From [Enterobacter] lignolyticus SCF1 (lineage in GTDB: Bacteria; Pseudomonadota; Gammaproteobacteria; Enterobacterales; Enterobacteriaceae): DNA of 64,000 nt. The stretch's first letter is position 1; each line of letters opens with the position of its first letter. Location: contig NC_014618.1 in the NCBI RefSeq assembly GCF_000164865.1, forward strand, positions 4,278,001-4,342,000, written 5' to 3'. Below the pieces are notes generated by a model that searched no databases, had not been told where the DNA came from, and saw only the letters and a list, made by a program, of their open reading frames with translations. The translations under genes were made by a program, and so were the position numbers. Of the stretch, positions 35,847-44,409 are shown in pieces.

Positions 35847-37148
35847 ATGATAATCATCGAGCTTATCATCGTATTAGTGGCGATCTTTATTGGCGCCAGA
35901 CTGGGGGGTATTGGCATAGGTTACGCGGGGGGTCTCGGGGTGTTAGTCCTGGCGGCCATCGGCGTGAAACCGGGTAATATTCCATTTGACGTAATCTCCA
36001 TCATCATGGCCGTCATTGCGGCAATCTCTGCCATGCAGATCGCCGGCGGCCTGGACTACCTGGTTCACCAGACGGAAAAACTGCTGCGCAAAAACCCGAA
36101 ATACATCACCATTCTGGCGCCGATCGTGACCTACTTCCTGACGATTTTCGCTGGTACCGGCAACATCTCTCTGGCAACGCTGCCGGTGATTGCCGAGGTG
36201 GCGAAAGAGCAAGGCGTTAAGCCATGCCGCCCGCTGTCTACCGCCGTCGTCTCCGCGCAAATCGCGATTACTGCTTCCCCGATTTCCGCCGCGGTGGTGT
36301 ACATGTCCTCGGTGATGGAAGGTCATGGCGTTAGCTACATTCACCTGCTGTCCGTGGTTATCCCGTCCACGCTGCTGGCGGTGCTGCTGATGTCATTCCT
36401 GGTGACAATGCTGTTCAACTCCAAGCTGTCCGATGACCCGGTATACCTCAAGCGTCTGGAAGAAGGGCTGATTGAGCTGCGCGGTGAGAAGCAGGTTGAA
36501 ATCAAGCCGCATGCGAAGCTCTCCGTACTGATGTTCCTGCTGGGCGTGGTGTGCGTGGTCGTCTACGCGATTGTGAACAGCCCGAGCCTCGGCCTGGTCG
36601 CGAAACCGCTGATGAACACCACCAACGCAATCCTTATCATCATGCTGAGCGTGGCGACGTTAACCACTATCCTGTGCCGCGTGGAAACCGACTCTATCCT
36701 GAACTCCAGCACCTTTAAGGCCGGGATGAGCGCCTGTATCTGTATCCTCGGCGTCGCCTGGCTTGGCGATACCTTCGTCTCCGCCAACATCGACTGGATC
36801 AAAGAGACAGCAGGCAGCGTCATTCAGGGCCACCCGTGGCTGCTGGCGGTGATTTTCTTCTTCGCCTCCGCCCTGCTTTACTCCCAGGCGGCAACCGCCA
36901 AGGCGCTGATGCCGATGGCGCTGGCGCTGAACGTCACCCCGCTGACCGCCGTCGCGTCTTTTGCTGCGGTATCTGGTCTGTTCATTCTGCCTACCTACCC
37001 GACGCTCGTCGCGGCGGTGCAGATGGACGATACCGGTACTACCCGCATTGGACGTTTTGTCTTTAACCACCCGTTCTTTATCCCAGGCACAATGGGCGTT
37101 GTATTCGCCGTATGCTTTGGTTTCCTGCTGGGCAGCTTCATGCTGTAA
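35847..37148 (+). CDS. dcuA: C4-dicarboxylate transporter DcuA
   Basis: DcuA exchanges aspartate, fumarate, malate and succinate, supplying AspA and FrdABCD. The 433-aa membrane protein begins MIIIELIIVLVAIFIGARLG and contains about ten helices. The conserved stretch TYFLTIFAGTGNISLATLPV is present. The start at 35847 follows AAGGAAG and fits the family. It lies downstream of aspA, separated by a terminator, so some transcription is probably independent. Confidence 0.97.
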   Translation: MIIIELIIVLVAIFIGARLGGIGIGYAGGLGVLVLAAIGVKPGNIPFDVISIIMAVIAAISAMQIAGGLDYLVHQTEKLLRKNPKYITILAPIVTYFLTIFAGTGNISLATLPVIAEVAKEQGVKPCRPLSTAVVSAQIAITASPISAAVVYMSSVMEGHGVSYIHLLSVVIPSTLLAVLLMSFLVTMLFNSKLSDDPVYLKRLEEGLIELRGEKQVEIKPHAKLSVLMFLLGVVCVVVYAIVNSPSLGLVAKPLMNTTNAILIIMLSVATLTTILCRVETDSILNSSTFKAGMSACICILGVAWLGDTFVSANIDWIKETAGSVIQGHPWLLAVIFFFASALLYSQAATAKALMPMALALNVTPLTAVASFAAVSGLFILPTYPTLVAAVQMDDTGTTRIGRFVFNHPFFIPGTMGVVFAVCFGFLLGSFML

Positions 37149-37157
37149 CCGCATCCA

Positions 37158-37181
37158 CGGGGCGCGGCTGCGCCCCGTTTT
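37158..37181 (+). terminator. Terminator after dcuA
   Basis: CGGGGCGC and GCGCCCCG form an 8-bp stem with loop GGCT, followed by TTTTCT. Confidence 0.88.
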
Positions 37182-37276
37182 CTACTGTTCGACCTCTCCG
37201 CGCTAACCCGTTTACGCCCCTCGCTGCTATAGTATCCCCTTGTTCTTTTAGGCCAACCCGCTCTGATGAGGTGTCT

Positions 37277-37624
37277 ATGTCTGACGAAAGCAATCGCATT
37301 GTCGCCGCTACAAACGTTGTTGTTGTCCTTTGCACCGCGCCGGATGAGGCGACCGCGCAGGATCTGGCGGCAAAAGTACTGGCGGAAAAATTAGCTGCAT
37401 GCGTGACGATCCTTCCTGGCGCCACCTCGCTATACTATTGGGAGGGGAAACTGGAACAGGAGTACGAGGTGCAGATGCTGCTTAAGTCTGATGCCGAGCA
37501 TCAGCAAGCATTACTGGACTGCCTGAAATCTCATCATCCGTATCAAACGCCGGAACTGTTGGTTTTACCCGTATCCCACGGAGACAATAAATACCTCTCA
37601 TGGCTCAACGCATCATTACGCTGA
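37277..37624 (+). CDS. cutA: CutA divalent-cation tolerance protein
   Basis: This small trimeric protein binds copper and was first found in copper-tolerance mutants. The 115-aa product has the core VVVLCTAPDEATAQDLAAKVL and GATSLYYWEGKLEQEYEVQM. Its start at 37277 follows GAGGTGTCT. It overlaps dsbD by 25 bp, so the two are coupled as in E. coli. Confidence 0.96.
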   Translation: MSDESNRIVAATNVVVVLCTAPDEATAQDLAAKVLAEKLAACVTILPGATSLYYWEGKLEQEYEVQMLLKSDAEHQQALLDCLKSHHPYQTPELLVLPVSHGDNKYLSWLNASLR

Positions 37625-39318
37625 TCCTGCTGCTGTGTAGCACATCAGCCTTTGCCGGGCTGTTTGACGCCCCCGGCCGTTCGAATTTCGTTCCTGCCGA
37701 TCGCGCTTTTGCGTTTGATTTCAAGCAGAACGATCACAGCATCAACCTGAACTGGCAGATCCAGGACGGGTACTATCTCTATCGTAAACAGATAAAAATC
37801 ACCCCGGCGCAGGCGACGCTCTCTGCGCTACAGCTGCCCGACGGCCAGACGCATGAGGACGAGTTCTTTGGCAAAAGCGAGGTCTACCGTAAACAGCTGA
37901 CGCTGCCGCTCAATATTGAGCAGGCCGGTAAAGGCGCGACGCTGACGGTCACCTACCAGGGCTGCGCGGAGGCCGGGCTTTGCTATCCGCCGGAGACCAA
38001 AGTCGTACCGTTAAGCGAAGTGAGCGCCCTGGCGACACCGGCGACGCCCTCCGCCAGCGCGACAGGCGCGACGTCAGGCGAAAGCGACACCGATAAGCAG
38101 CCCGATAAGCTGCCGTTTTCTGCGCTTTGGGCGCTGATTGTCGGCATCGGCATCTCCTTCACCCCCTGCGTACTGCCGATGTATCCGCTGATTTCCGGTA
38201 TCGTGCTCGGCGGCCAGCGCCGTCTCTCGACCTCGCGGGCGCTGTTCCTGTCGTTCTCCTACGTCCAGGGAATGGTCGTGACCTACACGCTGCTGGGGAT
38301 AGTGGTCGCGGCCGCCGGGCTGAAGCTTCAGGCGGCGCTGCAGAACCCCTATGTGCTCATCGGGCTTTCCGCCGTATTTACCCTGCTGGCGCTGTCGATG
38401 TTCGGCCTTTTCAGCCTGCAGCTGCCCTCCTCGGTTCAAACCCATTTAGCGCTGCTCAGCAACCGTCAACAGGGCGGCTCAGCGGGCGGCGTGTTTGTGA
38501 TGGGCGCTATCGCAGGTCTCATCTGCTCCCCCTGCACCACCGCGCCGCTCAGCGCCATTCTGCTGTACATCGCGCAAAGCGGTAACCTGTGGCTCGGCGG
38601 CGGGACGCTGTATCTGTACGCGCTGGGCATGGGGATACCGCTCATTATCGTCACCACCTTCGGCAACCACCTGCTGCCGAAACACGGCCCCTGGATGGCG
38701 CGCGTCAAAACCGCGTTCGGATTTGTTATTCTTATCCTTCCCATTTTCCTGCTGGAACGCGTTTTTGGCGAAGTCTGGGGAGCGAGGATGTGGGCCGCGC
38801 TCAGCGTCAGCTTTTTCGCCTGGGCATTTCTCACCAGCCTGAACCTGGCAAGATCGTGGGGACGGATGGTGCAAATTCTGCTGCTGGCAGGCGCGCTTAT
38901 CAGCGTTCGTCCGCTGCAGGACTGGATATTTAACATCCCGATTCAGCAACAGCAGGCCCACCTTAACTTCACCCGCGTCGCCAATACGGACGAACTCCAG
39001 CAGGCGCTGGCGCAGGCTAAAGGCAAGCCGGTAATGCTGGATCTGTATGCAGACTGGTGCGTCGCCTGTAAAGAGTTCGAGAAGAACACGTTCAGCGACC
39101 CACTGGTGCAACAGGCGCTCAGTAATACCGTCCTGCTGCAGGCGAATGTAACGAAAAATGCGGCCCAGGAGCTGGCGTTAATGAAGGAGCTGAACGTCAT
39201 GGGTCTGCCGACCATTCTGTTTTTCAATGCAGCGGGAGAGGAACTCCCCGCGCAGAGAGTGACCGGGTACCTGGATGCCGATGCCTTTCACCGGCATTTG
39301 CAGAATCTGCCCCAGTAA
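37600..39318 (+). CDS. dsbD: DsbD thiol:disulfide interchange protein
   Basis: DsbD carries reducing power from cytoplasmic thioredoxin to periplasmic DsbC, DsbG and CcmG. The 572-aa protein has a signal peptide (MAQRIITLILLLCSTSAFA) and an N-terminal domain with the Cys pair in CAEAGLCYPP. An eight-helix membrane domain has Cys in FTPCVLP and CSPCTTAPL. The C-terminal thioredoxin domain has the active site DWCVACK. All six redox cysteines are visible. Confidence 0.98.
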   Translation: MAQRIITLILLLCSTSAFAGLFDAPGRSNFVPADRAFAFDFKQNDHSINLNWQIQDGYYLYRKQIKITPAQATLSALQLPDGQTHEDEFFGKSEVYRKQLTLPLNIEQAGKGATLTVTYQGCAEAGLCYPPETKVVPLSEVSALATPATPSASATGATSGESDTDKQPDKLPFSALWALIVGIGISFTPCVLPMYPLISGIVLGGQRRLSTSRALFLSFSYVQGMVVTYTLLGIVVAAAGLKLQAALQNPYVLIGLSAVFTLLALSMFGLFSLQLPSSVQTHLALLSNRQQGGSAGGVFVMGAIAGLICSPCTTAPLSAILLYIAQSGNLWLGGGTLYLYALGMGIPLIIVTTFGNHLLPKHGPWMARVKTAFGFVILILPIFLLERVFGEVWGARMWAALSVSFFAWAFLTSLNLARSWGRMVQILLLAGALISVRPLQDWIFNIPIQQQQAHLNFTRVANTDELQQALAQAKGKPVMLDLYADWCVACKEFEKNTFSDPLVQQALSNTVLLQANVTKNAAQELALMKELNVMGLPTILFFNAAGEELPAQRVTGYLDADAFHRHLQNLPQ

Positions 39319-39354
39319 ACGACACTCTTAAGGGAGTAAATGAAGGAGAACGCC

Positions 39355-39930
39355 GTGCAACGTGAAGACGTACTAGGGGAAGCCCTGCAATTGCTGGAAT
39401 TAAAAGGGATTGCTGGTACCACACTCGACATGGTGGCTGAACGCGTCCGCTATCCGCTCGCCGATTTAACGCGCTTCTGGCCCGATAAAGACGCGCTGGT
39501 GTATGACGTATTGCGCCACCTGAGCCAGCAGGTCGATACCTGGCGCCGACAGCTGATGCTCGATGAAGAGCTGAGCATCGAGCAAAAACTGCTGGCGCGC
39601 TATACCGCGCTGACCGAATGCGTCAGCAATCAGCGCTATCCCGGCTGCCTGTTTGTCGCCGCCTGTACGTTTTATCCCGATCCGGAACATCCGACCCACC
39701 AGCTCGCCGAGCTGCAAAAACGCGCCGCCCATGATTTTACCCACGAGCTGCTGACCAGGCTTGAGGTCGATGACCCGGCGATGGTGGCCAGCCAGATGGA
39801 GCTGGTGCTGGAAGGGTGTCTGAGCCGGATGCTGGTTAACCGCAGCCAGAGCGACGTCGACACCGCACAGCGGCTGGCGGAAGATATTCTGCGCCTGGCG
39901 CAGTGCCGTCTGGGCGGAGCCCTGAGCTGA
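39355..39930 (+). CDS. yjdC: YjdC TetR-type regulator
   Basis: The 191-aa protein has a TetR-like N-terminal helix-turn-helix (GIAGTTLDMVAERVRYPLADLTRFW) and a helical C-terminal domain. The GTG at 39355 is preferred because AAGGAG lies 6 bases before it and the resulting MQREDVLGEALQLLEL matches E. coli YjdC. Its targets are not established here. It follows dsbD closely, so read-through is likely. Confidence 0.92.
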   Translation: MQREDVLGEALQLLELKGIAGTTLDMVAERVRYPLADLTRFWPDKDALVYDVLRHLSQQVDTWRRQLMLDEELSIEQKLLARYTALTECVSNQRYPGCLFVAACTFYPDPEHPTHQLAELQKRAAHDFTHELLTRLEVDDPAMVASQMELVLEGCLSRMLVNRSQSDVDTAQRLAEDILRLAQCRLGGALS

Positions 39931-40017
39931 GTATCCCGGAGCATCGACCCGATTCGCTGCAAAAGCGCGCAAGCTGCCGCAAAGATAAGCAAACGCGCCG
40001 CTTTTCAGGAAATTTGG

Positions 40018-40046
40018 TTGACGGAGGTGGCCGATTAAGGTTTAAT
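40018..40046 (+). promoter_or_regulatory. Promoter of tRNA-Phe
   Basis: TTGACG, a 17-bp spacer and TTTAAT, with a GCGCCCC discriminator, lie 11 bp before the tRNA. This is the arrangement of stringently controlled stable-RNA promoters. Confidence 0.85.
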
Positions 40047-40056
40047 GCGCCCCGTT

Positions 40057-40132
40057 GCCCGGATAGCTCAGTCGGTAGAGCAGGGGATTGAAAATCCCCG
40101 TGTCCTTGGTTCGATTCCGAGTCCGGGCACCA
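40057..40132 (+). tRNA. pheU: tRNA-Phe (GAA)
   Basis: This 76-nt gene has encoded CCA, acceptor GCCCGGA/TCCGGGC, anticodon GAA in TTGAAAA and T-loop GGTTCGATTCC. It lies beside yjdC as pheU does in E. coli. tRNA-Phe genes are common integration sites, and the accessory DNA of the window begins immediately downstream. Confidence 0.97.
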
Positions 40133-40142
40133 CTCTTTAAAG

Positions 40143-40166
40143 AACCCGCCCACAAGGCGGGTTTTT
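40143..40166 (+). terminator. Terminator of tRNA-Phe
   Basis: AACCCGCC and GGCGGGTT form an 8-bp stem with loop CACAA, then TTTG, 11 bp after the tRNA. Confidence 0.88.
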
Positions 40167-40194
40167 GCTTTTAAGCGCAGGCATCTCTGCACGA

Positions 40195-40397
40195 CTCCAG
40201 TAACGCCTCAATCGACACCACACCGTCACTCGTACGTATCCAGCGCGGTTTCTTCGTGTACCGTGGCAGCGTTACCGTGTCCTTCTCGCTCGCTAGCAAA
40301 TCACTCAGCTTTCTGTCCGGGTATCTGTCGTTACGATTTTACCCTTTATCGGTTGGTGATCTCGAATCATCTCCCCCGAACATCCCGGCAACCTCGA
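40195..40397 (-). pseudogene. Remnant of an orphan CDI toxin tip (module 8)
   Basis: Read on the minus strand, this non-coding-looking stretch gives AGMFGGDDSRSPTDKG, a TAA stop, then NRNDRYPDRKLSDLLASEKD and TVTLPRYTKKPRW, and ends LLESCRDACA. The first part matches the tip in module 7 (GMFGEDDSKSPTDKGKNRND). It appears to be the 3' end of a decayed cdiA-type tip with one nonsense codon. It fills most of the 344-bp gap after tRNA-Phe. No function is claimed. Confidence 0.55.
40321..40391. repeat. 71-bp direct repeat, copy A
   Basis: This segment is repeated at 41266-41336 with four mismatches. It encodes on the minus strand the GMFGxDDSxSPTDKG block shared by modules 7 and 8, and it brackets the lipoprotein gene. 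Confidence 0.85.
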
Positions 40398-40476
40398 AAA
40401 GTGCGTGGGACTAAAGCGGGTGTGCTTACAAGGCCACTGACGGTCTCTTTGCCGCTAGTTTTCTCAACTTTTGGCA

Positions 40477-41052
40477 TTATTTATACTCTTTTTTCCCCAA
40501 CAAACTAATTGTGTAATTGCATTCTTTGACATTCCACACTTCTGCTGGAGTACTTTTGCCTTCAGTAATATCAGTAATCATTACTGGTTGAATATAATAG
40601 CCCCCAGTTAAAGTGTAAGCTTCATAAGAGTGGTTCGCTTTAGGTATGAATGAACGATACGAAGAATGTACTGTTTGAGTATAGGTTGTCTGACTTGTAG
40701 TTCTGTAGCCAATCTCGAGATACTGTCCAGGCTGTATATTGTACTCCATAACGTCAACTCCGCGTAATGGGGAGTCTTCCGGAGGCTGTTTAATACCTTC
40801 AATGTATTTTGATTTTGTAGATTTCATACCAAGAATGTTAACACCTTGTACTAATGATTTAGAGTCCACTTCCTGAAGGCAACCTCCAGACATTCTGTAA
40901 AATTTAATTGAGAGTGGTGAAGCGTTATTTACCACACGAATCTTAGCTGCATCATTTCCAGAATAATCAGACATTGGGGAGATGGCTATCACACAGCCAG
41001 TTAATGGGAGTGATAAGACTATAGAGGAAATGCATTTAATTAATTTAGACAT
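40477..41052 (-). CDS. Uncharacterised lipoprotein in the CDI array
   Basis: I do not recognise this family. The 191-aa product starts MSKLIKCISSIVLSLPLTGC, a lipoprotein signal with lipobox LTGC, so the mature protein is probably anchored in the envelope. The start at 41052 is chosen because AGGA lies 8 bases before it; an ATG nine bases upstream has no spacing. The mature part is polar with no further membrane helix. It is flanked by two copies of a 71-bp repeat and by tip remnants. It is A+T-rich, so it is probably imported. It could be cargo or an unusual immunity factor; neither can be shown. Confidence 0.75.
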   Translation of the reverse strand: MSKLIKCISSIVLSLPLTGCVIAISPMSDYSGNDAAKIRVVNNASPLSIKFYRMSGGCLQEVDSKSLVQGVNILGMKSTKSKYIEGIKQPPEDSPLRGVDVMEYNIQPGQYLEIGYRTTSQTTYTQTVHSSYRSFIPKANHSYEAYTLTGGYYIQPVMITDITEGKSTPAEVWNVKECNYTISLLGKKEYK

Positions 41053-41142
41053 AAAACTCATCCTATAAGACAGGTTAATTTATTAAAGTGTTTTCCCTGA
41101 GATGTGAAGAGGTACAGGGAAGATAACGAAACCTCACAGCCC

Positions 41143-41583
41143 TCAAGGACTGGTGCGAAGTGTTTTCTGTCCATCGCGGCCCCGCGCATCTTTCTGCACA
41201 CTCCGGCTTTGAACCCTATTTTCTGCGATCATATATTTACAATGATATCTTTCTGGCATCCCATAGTATCTATCGTTACGATTTTTCCCTTTATCGGTTG
41301 GTGATTTCGAATCATCTTCCCCGAACATCCCGGCAATAATGGTACCAAGACCATCCCCCTTCCGCATTAGCCCCTGCGCCCAGTCCCCACATTGCCTGAG
41401 CACCATCTGGTAAGAAAGCTACACTACCTGTTGCTAATGCCCCAGCATAAGCTTTATTAACTGCCTCGCCTCGCTTACAGGCTTCACCACCAGGGGCATC
41501 GTTACAGGAAAGTACATCTGCGCCATGCGCCTGAGCAGCTTTAGCCTGATCGATTTCCGTTCCGAGAAGATTATTCTCAACAA
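41143..41583 (-). pseudogene. Orphan cdiA-CT fragment, broken (module 7)
   Basis: The fragment starts at VENN (41581-41570), two bases after the stop of the upstream immunity gene. It reads the same pretoxin segment as the main cdiA (LLGTEIDQAKAAQAHGADVL to MWGLGAGANA). It then joins, out of frame, to a different tip containing GMFGEDDSKSPTDKGKNRND. The in-frame reading stops at 41312-41314. The second part is open only in another frame. No immunity gene of the two-helix type follows it; the next gene is the lipoprotein. Confidence 0.8.
41266..41336. repeat. 71-bp direct repeat, copy B
   Basis: This is the partner of 40321-40391, with four mismatches, and lies within the module 7 tip. Confidence 0.85.
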
Positions 41584-41823
41584 CTAATACTTCCTATTTT
41601 TAAAAGAAACATACCAACACCCAATACCAGCTATCATTCCACCAAAAGAAGCCCCTTTAATAACTCTAAAAAAACCCGGGAGATATGTTCCGAGTGGAAT
41701 ATCACGTACAATATACAGATATAATTTTGCAGCAACATACACTAAAGAAATAATAACGTTGGCCATTAACACAAAGGCAAGCACAAGGAAAACCAGTGAC
41801 CACAACCATTTTTTGAAGATCAT
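41584..41823 (-). CDS. Two-helix membrane immunity protein (module 6)
   Basis: The 79-aa product has two hydrophobic helices (about 7-36 and 54-72). The second reads KGASFGGMIAGIGCWYV and fits the GxxxG...W pattern shared with the other immunity proteins of the array. Its ATG overlaps the toxin stop as ATGA. CdiI of E. coli EC93 is likewise a 79-aa inner-membrane protein with two helices. The immunity role is inferred from position, size and topology. Confidence 0.7.
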   Translation of the reverse strand: MIFKKWLWSLVFLVLAFVLMANVIISLVYVAAKLYLYIVRDIPLGTYLPGFFRVIKGASFGGMIAGIGCWYVSFKNRKY

Positions 41824-42460
41824 TTTGATTTTACCTCATTACTTTCATTATTGCTGGGATCAACTAAAATATTGAACCCCTCACCTGCTGTCCCGCCAGA
41901 AAATGCACCTGCTATACCAGGTATAGGGCTTAACCTAGATGGCTGAGAAATTGCCATGCCAATATCATCCCAGCGTAGTGATTTCCATGTCGGATAAACA
42001 ACATCACCTAACACCGGTTCTATAAATTTATTACCAATACCATAACCGATTGCGCCGCCAAGACCACCGATAGTCCCGTACAAGAATGGATTTTTCCCAT
42101 CGATAGAACTTGTGATAGCACTGCTTCCCGCATTGATAAGAACCGTTGACTTAAATCCAGTATAGCGAGTTAAAACCCCAGTCCAGTATGCTGCAATGAT
42201 GTTTTTAAGATCAACAGAACCATTCATCCATAAATCTACACCTCCTACGGCTCCTGCGCTTATAGCACCGGAAACTACCATTGCTTCAGGAAGAACACCT
42301 CCAGACATCACAGTACCCATCGCAGCTACAGCCATCTGGCACGATACTGGTGTATTTCCGCTACAGGCTTCTTTAATCGCGGCCTGCTGCTCCGCCTGCC
42401 ATTTTTCTGTTGTTCCCGGTTTTACCGCATTTGCAGCGGCCAGAACGCTGGCAAGGTTAT
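41820..42460 (-). pseudogene. Orphan CDI toxin tip, 5'-truncated (module 6)
   Basis: The frame is open from about 42460 to the stop at 41820 but has no VENN or plausible start; the first ATG is at 42335. The sequence is glycine-rich and hydrophobic (NPFLYGTIGGLGGAIGYGIG) and ends with the shared tail theme SPIPGIAGAFSGGTAGEG. An upstream part gives ANAVKPGTTEKWQAEQQAA. It looks like a membrane-type toxin tip cut off from its pretoxin segment. It overlaps its immunity gene by ATGA. Confidence 0.7.
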
Positions 42461-42471
42461 GTTACAATTGA

Positions 42472-42705
42472 TTATTTCTTTAGCAAGTTGGCAATCCATA
42501 ACATTAAACCTGCAAAGCTACCTATATATACGCCTATCTTACCTAAAAATAAAAAAATGCTCGATGAAAAAGACACAGGTATTCCTTTATAAAGGAGGAA
42601 AAAAAACTCTCCGCATACATATAAAACCACCCCTGTTAGAAAAGTTGAAACCATGCTGAATACAATAAAAAAAAACAGAGGAAGAATGAATTTTAGAGAT
42701 TTCAT
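42472..42705 (-). CDS. Two-helix membrane immunity protein (module 5)
   Basis: The 77-aa protein has helices at about 4-38 and 48-74. The second is FLGKIGVYIGSFAGLMLWIAN, an exact GxxxGxxxGxxxW. It is recognisably related to the immunity protein of the main cdiA (KIGCIIGSFTGFVFVIARLL). It starts at 42705 in an ATGA overlap with the tip before it. Immunity function is inferred. Confidence 0.75.
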   Translation of the reverse strand: MKSLKFILPLFFFIVFSMVSTFLTGVVLYVCGEFFFLLYKGIPVSFSSSIFLFLGKIGVYIGSFAGLMLWIANLLKK

Positions 42706-43990
42706 TTGCCACCACCTTCCTGCTTCATTTTGTACTCAGTATATTTACCTCCAGCTTCTGAAGTGATACTACCGCCAATGTCACCAATTGAGCTGGGGAT
42801 ATTGCTTGGTTTCATTTCTTTTGAAAGGCCATAATCCCCTTTTACTTCAGTAAACTGTCTCAGGTCGGCATTAAACTTCGGATCCCAGCCTCCTTTCCAC
42901 CAGTTTACTCCGGCATTAACTCCCTTGGAGAGTCCTTTTCCAATGCCATAACCCGCAAAAGAACCTGCACCATTGATTAACGCGCCAGATGTTGGGTCTT
43001 TCCCTTCGAGCCAGTTTCCTAAGGCACCTCCAGCCGCATTCCAGCCAACAGTACCTACAACTCCATTTCCTGCGCTGATCACATTAACCCAGCCCCCGAT
43101 AATTGCTGTCGTTGGATCTATAGTTCCTTCAGTCAGATAGTTGATACCAGCATTAGCCCCTGCGCCCAGTCCCCACATTGCCTGAGCACCACCTGGTAAG
43201 AGAGCTACACTACCTGTTGCTAATGCCCCAGCATAAGCTTTATTAACTGCCTCGCCTCGCTTACAGGCTTCACCACCAGGGGCATCATTACAGGAAAGTA
43301 CATCTGCGCCATGCGCCTGCGCAGCTTTAGCCTGATCGATTTCCGTTCCGAGAAGATTATTCTCAACCGCATTCTTCCCGGCCTGCGCCCCGCTCATTGC
43401 CCCTGACGTATCACCACCCATAATCCCTCCCGCCATTCCGGCCGCCACCGTCGCCAGCGCCGTCACCGTGTCCTTCTGCGACTGTGACAGGTTCTTAGTG
43501 TCGATATCCGGGTACAGCGCCTTCGCAATGGCGCCCGCTGCCAGCTCTCCGGACGCCGCGCCTGCGGCACCCGCCAGCGCGCTGCCGCCGTTCAGCTCCG
43601 CCACCACGCCGCCCAGTACTGCATGGGCGATGGCTTTCGCCTCCGTATTATTGTCAATACCGGCATGGTGTCCAATGATATCCGCCAGCCCAGCGTGCCG
43701 GTGTCGAGGCTGTTTTTGTCGCCCGGCGCGGTGGATGCTGCCGCCCGTGCTGGCACTCTGCTGTTTACTGCTGTAGGTGTTCGTGTCCTGCTCGCTGCTC
43801 AGGATCAGGTTGCGGCCCACATCCATCTTCACCGTATCCCCGCTGACCTGCGCCCCGGTGAGCGTTGTGTCGCGCCCGCTGCTCATCGTGAGCAATTGCC
43901 CGCCGTCAGCGTGCTGTCGCTATGCGGGGTGCCGTTTCCAGCCTCCTTACCGCGGGCGCTGTTGCAGCCTGCAGCAGGCCCTGTGTGGTT
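42702..43990 (-). pseudogene. Truncated cdiA 3' copy with complete tip (module 5)
   Basis: This is a second copy of the last part of cdiA. From about 42840 to 43690 it is almost identical to 47600-48465 and includes VENN (43367-43356). Two internal deletions, near 43690 and 43742, join it to sequence equivalent to about 49.07-49.12 kb and 49.28-49.5 kb. They cancel in frame, giving a shifted stretch HRAGRQKQPRHRHAG. A further frameshift lies near 43895. The tip ends IPSSIGDIGGSITSEAGGK, where it diverges from the main tip. No start or export signal remains. Confidence 0.85.
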
Positions 43991-44023
43991 TTTATTCTCT
44001 CCTGCGGATAAATAGTCCCTAGC

Positions 44024-44098
44024 TATTCAACATAACGCCAGTAATTATGCGCAGTTCTTAACCACTAACCACGCATAATCAGCGTTATGTCTGGCGCC
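44024..44098. repeat. Imperfect inverted repeat with dif-like arms
   Basis: ATTCAACATAA-N9-TTATGCGCAGT is followed by a second, inverted copy, CGCATAATCAGCGTTATG. The outer element resembles the XerD and XerC arms of dif, but with a 9-base centre instead of 6. It lies at the exact edge of the module 5 copy, between it and the immunity gene of module 4. Confidence 0.5.
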
Positions 44099-44139
44099 CT
44101 ACGGAGACCTGCAAAGGCGCTGCCTGTGTTATTTTAAAA

Positions 44140-44409
44140 TTACTTAGGATCGGATGGTGGTGATTTCTTGGCTTTACGGTCATCCATCCAAGCAAATAGC
44201 CATGTTCGTAAACCAGCTGCAAGGCCTACAATTCCGCTAATAACCAGCAAATCAGTTACATCTTTTTTAGTTAAAACAATATTACCTTCGTGCCAAAGTC
44301 GAATCGCACATCTGGCAAGTAATATGAATATGAAAAATATAATAAAATAATAAATAACACTTCCCAAAAACATCAAAAATGATGGCTTTTTTATTTTATT
44401 AATCGTCAT
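44140..44409 (-). CDS. Two-helix membrane immunity protein (module 4)
   Basis: This 89-aa protein has helices at about 10-36 and 52-73. The second contains SGIVGLAAGLRTWLF, again G-rich and ending in W. The charged tail DDRKAKKSPPSDPK is longer than in its relatives. It is open although its partner toxin is broken. The start overlaps the toxin stop as ATGA. Confidence 0.7.
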   Translation of the reverse strand: MTINKIKKPSFLMFLGSVIYYFIIFFIFILLARCAIRLWHEGNIVLTKKDVTDLLVISGIVGLAAGLRTWLFAWMDDRKAKKSPPSDPK

